Shown here piece after piece: positions 8,583 through 19,000 of a DNA stretch of 64,000 bases (within the stretch, counting starts at the first letter, position 1; the number at the start of each line of letters is the position of its first letter). The translations under genes were made by a program, and so were the position numbers. The notes under the pieces were generated by a model, which made no database searches, had not been told where the DNA came from, and worked only from the letters and a program-made list of their open reading frames with translations. The stretch is from Chitinophaga polysaccharea. GTDB taxonomy: Bacteria > Bacteroidota > Bacteroidia > Chitinophagales > Chitinophagaceae. The stretch is from positions 1-64,000 of the forward strand of contig NZ_VIWO01000001.1 of NCBI RefSeq assembly GCF_007829335.1. Reading direction: 5' to 3'.

Positions 8583-9170
8583 TTAGAATTTCACCTGTGG
8601 GGCATTCTCAGCACCGGCTGACGCCTCGAAATAACCTTTCTGTTTGAAACCAGCGATGCCGGCAATAATATTACCGGGGAAGGTACGTACAGAGCTGTTA
8701 TATCCGTTTACCGCCTGGTTGAAATCGTTCCGGGCTACGTTGATCCTGTTTTCAGTGCCTTCCAGTTGTACCTGCAGGTTCTGGAAGTTGGCATTTGCTT
8801 TCAGATCGGGATAGCTTTCAGACACGGCGAGCAAGCGACCGAGTGCCTGGCTTAACTGGCCTTGAGCAGCCTGGTATTGTTGTATTTTTTCCGGGCTCAG
8901 ATCATTTACGTCTACCTTTACCTGGGTAGCGCTGGCACGGGCCTGGATTACTTTTTCCAGTGTTTCAGTTTCAAAGTTGGCAGCACCTTTTACAGTAGCT
9001 ACGAGGTTAGGAATCAGGTCAGCCCGGCGTTGGTAGCTACTTTGTACCACTCCCCATTTATTTTTCACGTTTTCGTCCTGCTTCACCAATCCGTTGTACT
9101 TGTTACAACCACCACAACCTGCCATAGCTAGAATTACGAGTACTACAATAACAATAACTCCTTTTTTCAT
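8583..9170 (-). CDS. LemA family protein
   Basis: I place the start at the ATG 9170 (195 aa) because it begins directly on the membrane segment MKKGVIVIVVLVILAMAGCGGC. The LAMAGC stretch could also be a lipobox. The rest is the helical LemA domain: YNGLVKQDENVKNKWGVVQ, RRADLIPNLVATVKG, then a C-terminal FNQAVNGYNSSVRTFPGNIIAG. LemA proteins are envelope proteins of unclear function. This gene leads the leftward LemA/TPM/TPM group. Confidence 0.93.
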   Translation of the reverse strand: MKKGVIVIVVLVILAMAGCGGCNKYNGLVKQDENVKNKWGVVQSSYQRRADLIPNLVATVKGAANFETETLEKVIQARASATQVKVDVNDLSPEKIQQYQAAQGQLSQALGRLLAVSESYPDLKANANFQNLQVQLEGTENRINVARNDFNQAVNGYNSSVRTFPGNIIAGIAGFKQKGYFEASAGAENAPQVKF

Positions 9171-9233
9171 CTGGATTAAATTTAGAATTTTAAGTGCCGG
9201 CAAATGAGCAAAACGTATTCCCATTTTACGCAT

Positions 9234-9560
9234 TGCCGGTGTAACTAGTTGTTTTCACCGGTAAAGACAATTGAAAAAGCGGTAAAACCACTCTTTTCAC
9301 GCCTACACGAAAATATGGAAACTCAGCCACTAAATAGCTATTGGATAAGGAAACCGCAATTTTTTAAAAAAGTTCAGTCATCCTTGAAATATTCGTTATA
9401 AAACAGTATGTTTATATGTACCTTTGCTAAGTAATAAACGTTGAACGTTTTACAATATGATTTTAGGGTGAATGAGGCAGAATGGATACAAAATCGATAT
9501 TAAAAGTTTCATTGTTTCTAACTCATTTATTATCAATAACTTGGAACTAAGTCTGCTTAA
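9234..9560. other. divergent intergenic region, lemA / REC gene
   Basis: About 390 nt (from 9171) separate lemA from the rightward REC gene. The only clear signal is a TACCTTTG box at 9419-9426 facing right. I find no matching leftward promoter for lemA and no RNA gene. Confidence 0.4.
9419..9426 (+). promoter_or_regulatory. -7 box upstream of the orphan REC gene
   Basis: TACCTTTG is a full match to TAnnTTTG, 135 nt upstream of the ATG at 9561. The -33 region has no clean TTTG. Confidence 0.5.
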
Positions 9561-10025
9561 ATGAGTGCACAACAAATCCATATACTCTATATTGATGATG
9601 AAATACACAATCTGAATGCCTTTAAAGCTTCATTCAGAAGGATGTACCACGTGGTAACTGCCACCTCTGCAGAAGAAGCAGAAAAGTTACTGGCAGAGCA
9701 GGAATTTCACATCATCATCTCGGATCAGCGCATGCCTAAAACCACCGGGATTGAGTTTTTTGAGTCGATACTGGAAAAGTACCCCGAACCCATCCGCATG
9801 TTACTCACTGGCTATGCCGACATTAACGCGGTGGTAGACGCCATCAATAAAGGACAGGTATATAAGTATTTCTCCAAACCCTGGAACGAAGAGGAGCTGA
9901 AGCATAATATTGACAAAGCTTATGAGGTATATGCGCTCCGTAAAGAAAACAAAGAGTTGACCGCCAAACTGCTGGACGTAAACCAGCAACTGGAATTCCT
10001 TGTAAGACAGAAGTTAATTTCCTGA
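9561..10025 (+). CDS. Orphan response-regulator receiver (REC) protein
   Basis: The 154-aa protein is a CheY-like receiver with an acidic pair at residues 12-13 (LYIDDE), phospho-acceptor Asp55 in HIIISDQRMP, a Thr/Gly-Tyr switch (LLTGY, 82-85) and Lys106 in FSKPW. After residue 120 comes a short coiled coil (LRKENKELTAKLLDVNQQLE) and no output domain. It is a close paralogue of the receiver part of the hybrid kinase at 62287, with the same IDDEIHNLNAFKA start and Asp and Lys at matching positions. No kinase is adjacent. It may be an additional phosphate acceptor or a sink in that pathway, which is inference. Confidence 0.9.
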   Translation: MSAQQIHILYIDDEIHNLNAFKASFRRMYHVVTATSAEEAEKLLAEQEFHIIISDQRMPKTTGIEFFESILEKYPEPIRMLLTGYADINAVVDAINKGQVYKYFSKPWNEEELKHNIDKAYEVYALRKENKELTAKLLDVNQQLEFLVRQKLIS

Positions 10026-10195
10026 TTATTTCCTGCTGCGGTGACTTGAATGGTTTGCTTCCAGCTGAAGCAGGCCAGTTTTTTATGTGCCTGTATCTGC
10101 TGGCTTCCGTTTATCAAAATCCCCTGGCACCGAATTTCTGAATGTTGATTTTCCGTTAACTTGCACCACATTGTAAACTTAATCATACCTGAAAC

Positions 10196-11569
10196 ATGCA
10201 AGTTTGGAAAGATTACCAGGCAGAGAATAAAGATCGTTTCCTGGAGGAATTACTGGAATTGTTGCGCATTCCTTCTGTGAGTGCCGACTCCCGTTTTAAT
10301 GGAGATACACAGCGTTGCGCAGAAGCGGTGAAACAGCGTTTGCAGGAAGCAGGCGCCGACAAAGTAGAAGTGTGTCAGACTGCAGGTCACCCTATCGTTT
10401 ATGGAGAAAAGATAATAGATCCTTCCTTACCTACCGTACTGGTATATGGCCACTACGATGTACAGCCGGCAGATCCACTGGAACTGTGGCATAGCGGTCC
10501 GTTTGAACCCGTTATCAAAGACGGTAATATATATGCCCGCGGCAGCGCCGATGATAAAGGCCAGTTTTACATGCATGTAAAAGCATTTGAAACCATGCAC
10601 AAAACCAACTCTATTCCCTGTAATATCAAATTTATGATTGAAGGAGAAGAAGAAGTAGGTTCCGCTAACCTGGGTATTTTCCTGGAGCAAAATAAAGAGC
10701 GCCTGAAAGCAGATGTAGTATTGATTTCAGATACTTCCATGATCAGCCTGGATACGCCTTCCATTGATACCGGTCTGCGTGGCCTGGCTTATATGGAAGT
10801 AGAGGTAACCGGCCCTAACCGCGACCTGCACAGTGGTGTATATGGTGGCGCCGTAGCCAACCCGGCCACTATCCTTGCTAAAATGATCGCTTCCCTGCAC
10901 GACGAAAACAATCACATTACCATCCCTGGTTTTTACGATAAAGTACAGGAACTGAGTGCCGATGAACGAGCAGCCCTTAATGCCGCTCCATTCGACGAGT
11001 CAGCGTACAAGCAAGACCTGGGCATCGCTGATGTGTGGGGTGAAAAAGGATATAGCACCATCGAGAGAACCGGCATCCGGCCTACCCTGGAAGTGAATGG
11101 TATCTGGGGTGGCTACACCGGTGAAGGATCCAAGACCGTATTGCCTTCCAAAGCATTTGCAAAAATATCAATGCGCCTTGTGCCTAACCAGGACTGGCAT
11201 GAAATATCGGACCTGTTCACCAAACACTTTGAAGCTATTGCGCCTAAGAGTGTAAAAGTGAAAGTTACCAAACATCATGGTGGTAGTCCGTATGTAACGC
11301 CTACTGATTCTATTGCATTTAAAGCAGCCCATGAAGCCATCAATACTACCTTTGGTAAAGCGCCGATCCCTGTTCGTGGTGGTGGTAGCATTCCAATCGT
11401 AGCTTTGTTTGAAAAAACACTGGGACTGAAAACAGTATTGATGGGTTTTGGCCTCGACAGCGACAACCTGCATTCTCCCAACGAGAAGTATGGTTTAGCA
11501 AACTATTACAAAGGCATTGAAACCATTCCGTACTTCCACAAGTACTTTGCGGAACTGGCGAAGAAATAG
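10196..11569 (+). CDS. M20-family metallodipeptidase
   Basis: The 457-aa enzyme is a co-catalytic zinc peptidase. Zinc-site motifs are GHYDVQP (His86, Asp88 catalytic), GSADDKG (bridging Asp near 119) and EGEEEVGS (general base Glu151, metal Glu152), with a late metal histidine near LHSPNEKYG. A lid domain insert covers about residues 190-310. It resembles cytosolic nonspecific dipeptidases (CNDP/DUG1-like) rather than succinyl-DAP desuccinylase. There is no signal peptide, so it acts in the cytoplasm. The next gene begins 65 nt downstream. Confidence 0.93.
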   Translation: MQVWKDYQAENKDRFLEELLELLRIPSVSADSRFNGDTQRCAEAVKQRLQEAGADKVEVCQTAGHPIVYGEKIIDPSLPTVLVYGHYDVQPADPLELWHSGPFEPVIKDGNIYARGSADDKGQFYMHVKAFETMHKTNSIPCNIKFMIEGEEEVGSANLGIFLEQNKERLKADVVLISDTSMISLDTPSIDTGLRGLAYMEVEVTGPNRDLHSGVYGGAVANPATILAKMIASLHDENNHITIPGFYDKVQELSADERAALNAAPFDESAYKQDLGIADVWGEKGYSTIERTGIRPTLEVNGIWGGYTGEGSKTVLPSKAFAKISMRLVPNQDWHEISDLFTKHFEAIAPKSVKVKVTKHHGGSPYVTPTDSIAFKAAHEAINTTFGKAPIPVRGGGSIPIVALFEKTLGLKTVLMGFGLDSDNLHSPNEKYGLANYYKGIETIPYFHKYFAELAKK

Positions 11570-11634
11570 CCTTTGGCTACGCAGCTCCCACCGATAGCGG
11601 GGGCTGCGTAGGCTAAACGTTAAAAGCTTATCAC

Positions 11635-12030
11635 ATGAGTAACACTGAAAAAGTACGCGTTGATAAATATCTCTGGTCGATCAGAGTTTTTAAAACCCGC
11701 AGCCAGGCTGCCGATGCCTGCGATAGCGGTAAAGTAAAAATGAACGGTTCTTCCGTAAAAGCCGCCAAGCCTGTATCCATAGGCGATAAATTCGAAATCA
11801 GGGGAGAAGCCCGCAAGTGGGTGATTGAAGTAGTAGGCATCATTTCCAACCGGGTAGCCTACTCAGAGGCCATTAAATATTATACAGATAATACCCCCGA
11901 CGAAGATAAACTCGCCCCTGCCTACGTTCCATCTGTATTCCAGACTGGTAAGCGCCAGAGTAAGATTGGCCGCCCTACCAAGAAAGACCGCAGAAGTATA
12001 GAAGGATTCATGGAAGGAGACGAGGAATAG
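11635..12030 (+). CDS. S4-domain RNA-binding protein (HslR/Hsp15 type)
   Basis: The 131-aa protein starts with an S4 RNA-binding domain (residues 6-65: RVDKYLWSIRVFKTRSQA, then KVKMNGSSVKAAKPVSIGD). A basic C-terminal tail follows (GRPTKKDRRSIEGF). E. coli Hsp15 binds 50S subunits carrying stalled nascent chains. Sequence and size fit, but the identical job in Bacteroidota is assumed. It may share a transcript with the dipeptidase. Confidence 0.88.
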   Translation: MSNTEKVRVDKYLWSIRVFKTRSQAADACDSGKVKMNGSSVKAAKPVSIGDKFEIRGEARKWVIEVVGIISNRVAYSEAIKYYTDNTPDEDKLAPAYVPSVFQTGKRQSKIGRPTKKDRRSIEGFMEGDEE

Positions 12031-12172
12031 CGTCAATATTTCTGTTACTACAGCAGACTCACACATTAAAACAAAATATAATTTTATCTTTTTCAAGGAG
12101 ACGATTCTTTATTTCCGGCTGGTACATTTGTAACCCCAACGCATTTTTCTACATTTTCTCACTTTTGCGTAG

Positions 12173-12180
12173 TAATTTTG
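12173..12180 (+). promoter_or_regulatory. -7 box upstream of lysA
   Basis: TAATTTTG matches TAnnTTTG and ends 29 nt before the lysA ATG. A second full match, TACATTTG, lies at 12123-12130. Neither has a clean TTTG at -33. Confidence 0.4.
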
Positions 12181-12209
12181 CCACCTCATTCTTAAACTAA
12201 GGATTATCA

Positions 12210-13433
12210 ATGCCTAAACAAAGCGACGTACTTGCTGCCGATTTCCTGGTGAAAATAGCAGAAGAATTTGGTACCCCGGTATACATATACCATGCGGAAA
12301 AGATTAAAACTCAATATGAAAAGCTGCAAAAGGCATTTCATAAGGCCGACACCCGCTTTTTCTACGCCTGTAAGGCATTGACCAACATCAATATCCTTAA
12401 GTACGTCAATTCTATTGGTTGCGGCCTCGATACCGTATCCATCCAGGAAGTACAACTGGGCCTGAAAGCCGGGTTTGATCCTAAGAATATCATCTTTACC
12501 CCCAATTGTGTAGACCTGCAAGAGATTATTGCAGCGAAAGACCTGGGCGTAATTATCAACATCGACAACCTGTCTATCCTGGAGCAATTCGGGAACAAGT
12601 TCGGCGGCAGCTACCCGATCTGCATCCGCCTGAATCCACATATCATGGCAGGTGGTAACTTCAAAATCTCTACCGGCCATATTGATAGCAAGTTTGGTAT
12701 CTCCATCCACCAGATGCGCCATATCGAACGTATTATCAACTCTACTAAGCTGAAAGTAACGGGCCTCCATATGCACACCGGCTCCGAAATCAAAGATGTA
12801 GATGTGTTCCTGCGTGGTGTTGAAGTAATGCTGGAAATGGTACAACACTTCCCCGACCTGGAATCTATTGACCTGGGCAGCGGATTTAAAGTGGCTTATC
12901 AACAAGGCGACCCGGAAACCGATATTGATCTGCTTGGTAGAAAACTGAGCGAAGCATTCAACAATTTCGCCAAAACATACGTACGTCCGCTGCAGCTCTG
13001 GTTTGAACCAGGAAAGTTCCTGGTAAGCCAGTGCGGTTACTTCGTGGTAAAAGCTAATGTGATCAAACAAACTACGGCCAATGTATTTGTAGGGGTGAAC
13101 TCCGGCTTTAACCACCTGATCAGACCTATGTTTTACGATGCTTTCCACCTGATCCGCAATATCTCCAACCCTAAAGGCACGGAGCGGATTTATACCGTAG
13201 TGGGAAACATCTGCGAAACAGATACCTTCGGATGGGATAGGAAAATTAACGAAGTGAGAGAAGGCGATTACCTGGTGTTCTATAACGCCGGCGCCTATGG
13301 TTTTGAAATGTCTTCCAACTTTAACTCCCGCCTGAAACCGGCGGAAGTACTGGTGAAAGAGGGTAAACCGCACCTGATCCGCAGACGCGATACCCTGGAA
13401 GACCTCCTGAAAAACCAGATCGAACTGCAGTAA
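12210..13433 (+). CDS. lysA: Diaminopimelate decarboxylase
   Basis: The 407-aa PLP enzyme converts meso-diaminopimelate to lysine, the last lysine step. The PLP lysine is Lys55 in FFYACKALTN. Phosphate-binding and active-site parts are visible: GLHMHTGSEI, SIDLGSGFKV, LWFEPGKFLV and the partner-subunit motif VGNICETDTFGWDR. This is an alanine-racemase-fold type III decarboxylase. Length is near the usual 410-420 aa. It is transcribed alone, with a large imperfect hairpin after the stop. Confidence 0.95.
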   Translation: MPKQSDVLAADFLVKIAEEFGTPVYIYHAEKIKTQYEKLQKAFHKADTRFFYACKALTNINILKYVNSIGCGLDTVSIQEVQLGLKAGFDPKNIIFTPNCVDLQEIIAAKDLGVIINIDNLSILEQFGNKFGGSYPICIRLNPHIMAGGNFKISTGHIDSKFGISIHQMRHIERIINSTKLKVTGLHMHTGSEIKDVDVFLRGVEVMLEMVQHFPDLESIDLGSGFKVAYQQGDPETDIDLLGRKLSEAFNNFAKTYVRPLQLWFEPGKFLVSQCGYFVVKANVIKQTTANVFVGVNSGFNHLIRPMFYDAFHLIRNISNPKGTERIYTVVGNICETDTFGWDRKINEVREGDYLVFYNAGAYGFEMSSNFNSRLKPAEVLVKEGKPHLIRRRDTLEDLLKNQIELQ

Positions 13434-13445
13434 TATATTATTTTT

Positions 13446-13510
13446 TCAAGGGATGTAGGTAATTGATTGCCATATCAACACTACTAAATACAATTTCCTG
13501 CATCCCTTGA
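13446..13510. repeat. long imperfect hairpin after lysA
   Basis: Arms of about 20 nt (13446-13465/13491-13510) pair with one G-U-type and one true mismatch around a 25-nt loop. It lies 12 nt past the lysA stop. The T-run precedes rather than follows it, so it may protect the 3' end rather than terminate. Confidence 0.5.
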
Positions 13511-13645
13511 TACAATATTTCTCCTACCTTTACGTCTCCATTATTACCTCCTCTCTGTTATACCTGCACTCGTTATTGTAACTTGTATTAAGACATTTTT
13601 TGCTGGCATTAAAAGAATAGCCTTTGGTTATAATTATACGTAGAT

Positions 13646-15976
13646 ATGAAAGTTCTAACTGCACACCCCGGCGTTTTTAACGATGATAAAGTAATTGAGT
13701 CCAATATATCATTCGTCCCATTCCTCAACTATCTAAAGGAGAAAGTAGGCAATGGAGATGATGCCCGTTCCTCTTTTTACCAACTGATCATTGACAAGTT
13801 TGAAAGCAACCCGGATATACTAAAACCCATCTCACCGGATGCGGACCTCAGCCAATACAAGGAATACCTGGATTTGTTGATTGCTGCCATTTTCCCGGTA
13901 ACTACCGACTCGTCCACGGATATTTATGGTATGGGAGCTCCTTATAGATTTGCCATCTTCCATTATTCAGATCTTTTCAAACAGCTTTTCACGTCAGACG
14001 GAAAAGAACTGACCACCGTACCCGACGGCATTTCGCTGGCCCAGGTGAAGAAAGATAAAATGACCTGGCTGTACAAACTAATCCTGGAAAAGGTATTTCA
14101 CTTTCCCATGAATTATAAAAACGATATTATCCACCGGGTTGAAACGCCCGATGGCATTAAGCGTTATGTGAAAGTAAATATCGATGCCCGGTTTGTAGAC
14201 GTAAAAGTAAATGGCTCCATACCACACCTGGACTATAATCAATTTTGTTCCAAACAAATTACCCCTGAGGGCTTACAACAGCTGCTTCCTACACACCTGT
14301 TTTCCCTGGAAGGCTTTGTGATATGGACGGTAAAAGATGTGACCCAGTCCGAAACGCTGAATAACATCAAGAACCTGGTAATGAATATGCGCGCCAACAA
14401 TGAAGTTGACAGCTACCGGAGCCTGGAAAAAATGATTCCTACCATATTGGGGATCCCGGATATCACCGCGCATATGGTACCGTTTCCCAAAGTAAATGGT
14501 AAAAGCGTACTAGAAGAGCAATTTTCCAATACGGATCCTATCCTGGGCATCGGCAACAAGAAACAGCAACAGCATTTCTTCCAGTTGATGCTGGAACATC
14601 TGCAACAGCACCCTGTTCCGCTGATTGTACCGGATGTGAATGAGGCTACTATCAACCCTCATCCTTTTCTTAAGTTTCTGCCGATTAAAAATATCAGGAG
14701 CTTTATCCTATGCCCCATCACCCATAAAAAGGAGGTACTGGGCGTACTGGAATTAGCGTCCTCCGTACCGAATCGCCTATCAGCAGAGCCTTTGTGGAAA
14801 CTGCAAAATGCCTACCCTTTATTGGGATTGATGCTGAGTCGCAGTATGAACATCCTGGAAAACAGGCTGAACGAAGTGATCAAAGACCAGTTCACCGCAT
14901 TGCAACCTGCGGTGGAATGGAAATTTGTGGATGAAGCCTGGAATTACCTGCTCACACCTCCGGAAGAAAGAAAGGATATTGAAAGCATCAGCTTCGATGA
15001 AGTATACCCATTATATGGCGCCGTAGATATCCGGAATTCGTCTGTTCAACAAGGTAATGCCATTCGGGAAGATCTGCAGGAACAGCTGGAATTGATTCGT
15101 GATACGCTCGAAACAATCGGACAAACCGTGCACCTGCCATTGCTGGAAGAATTGCAGTTTAAAACAAACGACCTGCTACAACATCTCAGCAATAGCCTGC
15201 AAGCCGGCGAAGATCTCAAGGTAAACGAGTTCATGGACCAGGAAATACAACCAGTACTGGAACATCTATGTGAAGGCAATGAAACGCTGCAGCCGGTGCT
15301 GGAAAACTATTTCAAGAAGATAGATAAATCAGAGGGGCATGTATATCATCACCGGAGAGAGTATGAAGAAAGCCTGTCTCATGTGAATACCGCTATCAGT
15401 CAATACCTGGAAAAAGAAAGATTATACATTCAGCAATCTTTCCCCTGCTATTTTGAAAAATACCGCACAGATGGTATAGAATATACCATCTACATCGGTC
15501 AGTCGATTGCGCAGGAAAAAAAGTTTGACCACCTGTATTTGCGCAACCTTCGCCTATGGCAACTCTCGTCAATGGCACATATCGCCAGGCTGACGCATAA
15601 GCTGAGTCCGAAGTTAAAAGTGCATTTGCAAACCACACAAATGATATTGATGCACAGCGCTCCTATCACCATCAGCTTCCGCAGCGATGAACGCCGGTTT
15701 GACGTAGAAGGCGCCTATAATGTTCGCTACGAGATCATCAAAAAACGTATCGATAAAGTGCATATCAAGGATACCGGCGAAAGACTGACGCAGCCCGGTA
15801 CCATTGCCATGGTATATTCTTATGCCCGCGAAATGGATGAACTGAAAAAATACATCGCATTCCTGCAAAGCAAAAAGATCCTTTTGCCGGAAATTGAGGA
15901 AGTAGAATTGGAAGAATTACAGGGAGTGAGTGGCCTGAAAGCCTTGAGGGTAACCGTGAATATGGAAGAAGCCTGA
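13646..15976 (+). CDS. Large GAF-like domain protein, function unknown
   Basis: The 776-aa soluble protein has no signal peptide or membrane segment. Residues about 330-400 look like a GAF-type sensory module (RSFILCPITHKKEVLGVLELAS). Upstream is a region of about 300 residues of unknown fold. Downstream is a helix-rich half (residues 430-620) with several coiled-coil-like stretches and a conserved end (MVYSYAREMDELKKYIAFLQ). I see no kinase, cyclase or DNA-binding motif. It may be an intracellular sensor or scaffold, as an inference. It stands alone and ends at a bidirectional terminator. Confidence 0.75.
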   Translation: MKVLTAHPGVFNDDKVIESNISFVPFLNYLKEKVGNGDDARSSFYQLIIDKFESNPDILKPISPDADLSQYKEYLDLLIAAIFPVTTDSSTDIYGMGAPYRFAIFHYSDLFKQLFTSDGKELTTVPDGISLAQVKKDKMTWLYKLILEKVFHFPMNYKNDIIHRVETPDGIKRYVKVNIDARFVDVKVNGSIPHLDYNQFCSKQITPEGLQQLLPTHLFSLEGFVIWTVKDVTQSETLNNIKNLVMNMRANNEVDSYRSLEKMIPTILGIPDITAHMVPFPKVNGKSVLEEQFSNTDPILGIGNKKQQQHFFQLMLEHLQQHPVPLIVPDVNEATINPHPFLKFLPIKNIRSFILCPITHKKEVLGVLELASSVPNRLSAEPLWKLQNAYPLLGLMLSRSMNILENRLNEVIKDQFTALQPAVEWKFVDEAWNYLLTPPEERKDIESISFDEVYPLYGAVDIRNSSVQQGNAIREDLQEQLELIRDTLETIGQTVHLPLLEELQFKTNDLLQHLSNSLQAGEDLKVNEFMDQEIQPVLEHLCEGNETLQPVLENYFKKIDKSEGHVYHHRREYEESLSHVNTAISQYLEKERLYIQQSFPCYFEKYRTDGIEYTIYIGQSIAQEKKFDHLYLRNLRLWQLSSMAHIARLTHKLSPKLKVHLQTTQMILMHSAPITISFRSDERRFDVEGAYNVRYEIIKKRIDKVHIKDTGERLTQPGTIAMVYSYAREMDELKKYIAFLQSKKILLPEIEEVELEELQGVSGLKALRVTVNMEEA

Positions 15977-15997
15977 ACCTCGTCGCTATATAAAAAG

Positions 15998-16022
15998 AAA
16001 GGTCCCGCTGAGCGGGACCTTT
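15998..16022. terminator. bidirectional terminator
   Basis: Perfect 11-bp arms (15998-16008/16012-16022), GC-rich core with A- and T-runs outside, between two convergent genes whose stops are 49 nt apart. Confidence 0.88.
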
Positions 16023-16025
16023 TCA

Positions 16026-19000
16026 TTAAAACTTAAACCCGAAGGTAACATAGGGTACCGTTTCTTCTTTAGAATGCCCTATCACCGCGGTAATGATCAG
16101 CGTATTGATAGGCGCCACATAGATACCTCCACCATAGCCATCGTGCCATACATGCGAGGTTTCTCCTTCCCACCATACCCGGCCTACATCGTTGAAGGCA
16201 ATCAATCCTACGCCGGCAGGCAATATGTATGTTTTCAGGTCGAATAATTTTACCCTTATTTCTGTATTGTTGTACACGCTGGCGTCGCCGGCAAACCGGA
16301 AATTGCGGTAGCCACGCAGGTTCTGGACTCCTCCTACTGTTAGTGCCTGGAAGTATTCATAATTCCCCCATAGCTTACCACCACCGAAACGGCTTACAAT
16401 CACAAAGTTGGCAGGAATCCGGAAACTCATATAAAGACTCAAATCCGACTGCAGCTGGGTAGTATTGTAGCTATTTCCATTCAACCCAAAATTTCCGGAA
16501 TAAGTGGTTGTCCATAAAACGCCGCGGGTGGGAATAATTTTATTGTTACGCGTATCCAGCGTTGCTACCACTTTTCCACCGGCATAAGCTTTGTTGGCAT
16601 AGATACCGGCCGAATCGAGACCATTAGTCTTAAAATCTGTGATAAAACGATTCCCATTTTCATCTTTATCAAACGCGTAATTGGTAAAAGCAGGGCCGTA
16701 CGCAATGTTGAAGTGATTGCCAAAACTTGTTCTCAGCAGTGCTTCTGCGTTATAGATATTAAACCGGGCGCGGTAATAAGAAATAGTTTTTCCGTTGGAC
16801 TTATCAAATACGGTTTCATTGCCGAAACCGAAAAAGTTAATGGTATTATTGGGCGCTTTGGCTCGTGCGAATAGCAGGAGGTCTGATTTTCCGATCACGT
16901 CGGTGAATTCACCTTCGTAGCGGAAGTTCCAGGCGCGGGTAGCCAGTGCATGAGTAGCGGTAAACAGGTGCTTCGATGAAAACGGTTCCCGGCGGAAAGC
17001 ATGCCGGGTATCGGATAATCCGAGCCCCAGTAATAAGCCATCATCGCGGTTATAGGCGCCAGCCAGCATAGGTACTGTTTTCTCGTACTGGAAGGCGTTT
17101 CGGTTATATTTGATATTCGCGGGATCGTTCGATAAGCGACGTTGTTCATTACGGGAGAGGGCAAACGTATCATTGCCGGTTCGCTGGTCGTATATACGTA
17201 TCCGTTTACCAGCCTTCACGGTAGTACTGTCGATATAAGAATCGGTATCGCGGCCACCTACCAGGCGTATGCGGATGGGCGTGCCATGATCGCCTTTGAT
17301 GACAAAGCGATCGTTTCCTCCCATGCCATATACGTTCACTTCTTTGGTTACAGCTGGGTCGAAGGTGCGGGAATAGATATTTTGCTTGATATTTCCTTTC
17401 TTGCTGATTTTAAAGATATCTAGCGCCACGGCGCCATTTTCCTGTTTATCCACCACTATCAGCTCATCTTTTTCGGTGGCTGGCACATCTACGCCTTTCG
17501 CCAGGAAGCGATAGTATTTCATCATGTTCTTTTCCAGGATATCACGACGAACAGACAAGCGATGGATCATCATCGGGCCTACCTGAGTCTTAACAGTATC
17601 CGGGAAGGCATTTACAGCAGCCTGTATCACGCTATCGGTCATCTTCTTCAGAAATTTCCCTGTTTGTTTCTTCCAGTCTTTTTCATCCAGCTCGTTCATA
17701 AAAGAACGGTCGAAGTACCGGGCACTGAACTGGAAGCCATTCACATCGGGGATGTTATCACGGAATCCTTGTATACCCGGTAATATCCACGGACGGGAAG
17801 CCAGGCGGGGCAATACACCACCATTGATAAAAAACGCCTGGTCGCGGTCGCGGGGTACGGGGTAATAATAATCTTCCCCTTTATGCGATTCTTTGTACCA
17901 ACGCCACTGATCATCATGACGGTCGAAATCCATAATATAAGTATCGAGTATACGTGCCCTTAGTACGGCTTTCTGATCTACATGTGCATCATTATCTCCT
18001 AAAATCTTAGCCAGTACTTTTGGGGTATTGTAAGTTTTATCATTCTTCCCCGTCATGGGTTCCCGTTCTTCGAAGAGATATACTTCGTTACCGAAAGTAT
18101 TGGCGAAGACACCCAGCGCCGTATCCGCCGGGAGATATACAAACGTGGGATTAGTATGAGGTACACCGGCAGCTTCGGCCAATACGCTCACTGCCAGTGG
18201 CGCAAAAGGATTGGCCGCGGAGATTTGGTCTTGTACCACATCGCGGGCAACTGTTTCTCTCAGCAGCTCGGGTATAGCCGCCAGCGGGAATTTCTTTAAT
18301 GAGCGCATCGCGTATTCTGTGCCGGTGCTATCTTCCAGCCGGAGGGAGTGCGTTTGTTTGCCGCCTCCACGTTGCAATACCTTCAGGCCTCCTTTGGCAG
18401 TAGCCAGGTTTAACACGGGGAAATTCAAAGGTGTAGCCCATACCTTGCGGTAGTTTTCACCCAGGATGAATTTATGGAAACCACCGAAACGGTTGTATTG
18501 GGTGTCTGCCGCCATCCTGATATAAGGCGGTAATTCAGCGGGCGTTTTGTAGGTCAGGGCCTGTGAAGATATATCCTGTATGCGAAACAGGTTTTCGCTG
18601 AATACCGGTGTAGCACCGTTATCTGCGAAATAATACTGTGTGCGTACGGTACCGTCAGACAGCAACTCCACGGTGCTGAAACCATTGGCAGTAGAAGCAA
18701 ATTGTGATTTGGCGCCTTTTTTAACGCGGTTATGCTTAGCGCCACTTCCACTAACGACATAAGCATTTTGCTGATCCCTGATAAGCTGCAATGTATGGTC
18801 GTGTCCCGACACAAATACTACCGGGCCATGTGGTTTTAGCGCCTCTTCTACTCCTTTGATCATTTGCTGATACCGGGGATTGGGGATATCTTCCAGGCTG
18901 CCCAGTACTCCCCTGGCAAAAGGGTAGATAGATCCTATAACGGGCAGTGGAATATAGAGTGATGGCTTCAGATCGGTGAGCGGAAAAATATGTTGCTTCA

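Noticed and set aside
12207..13373. A 388-codon open frame antisense to lysA
   Set aside because: It lies entirely opposite a clear lysA, has no recognisable domain and follows from lysA codon bias.
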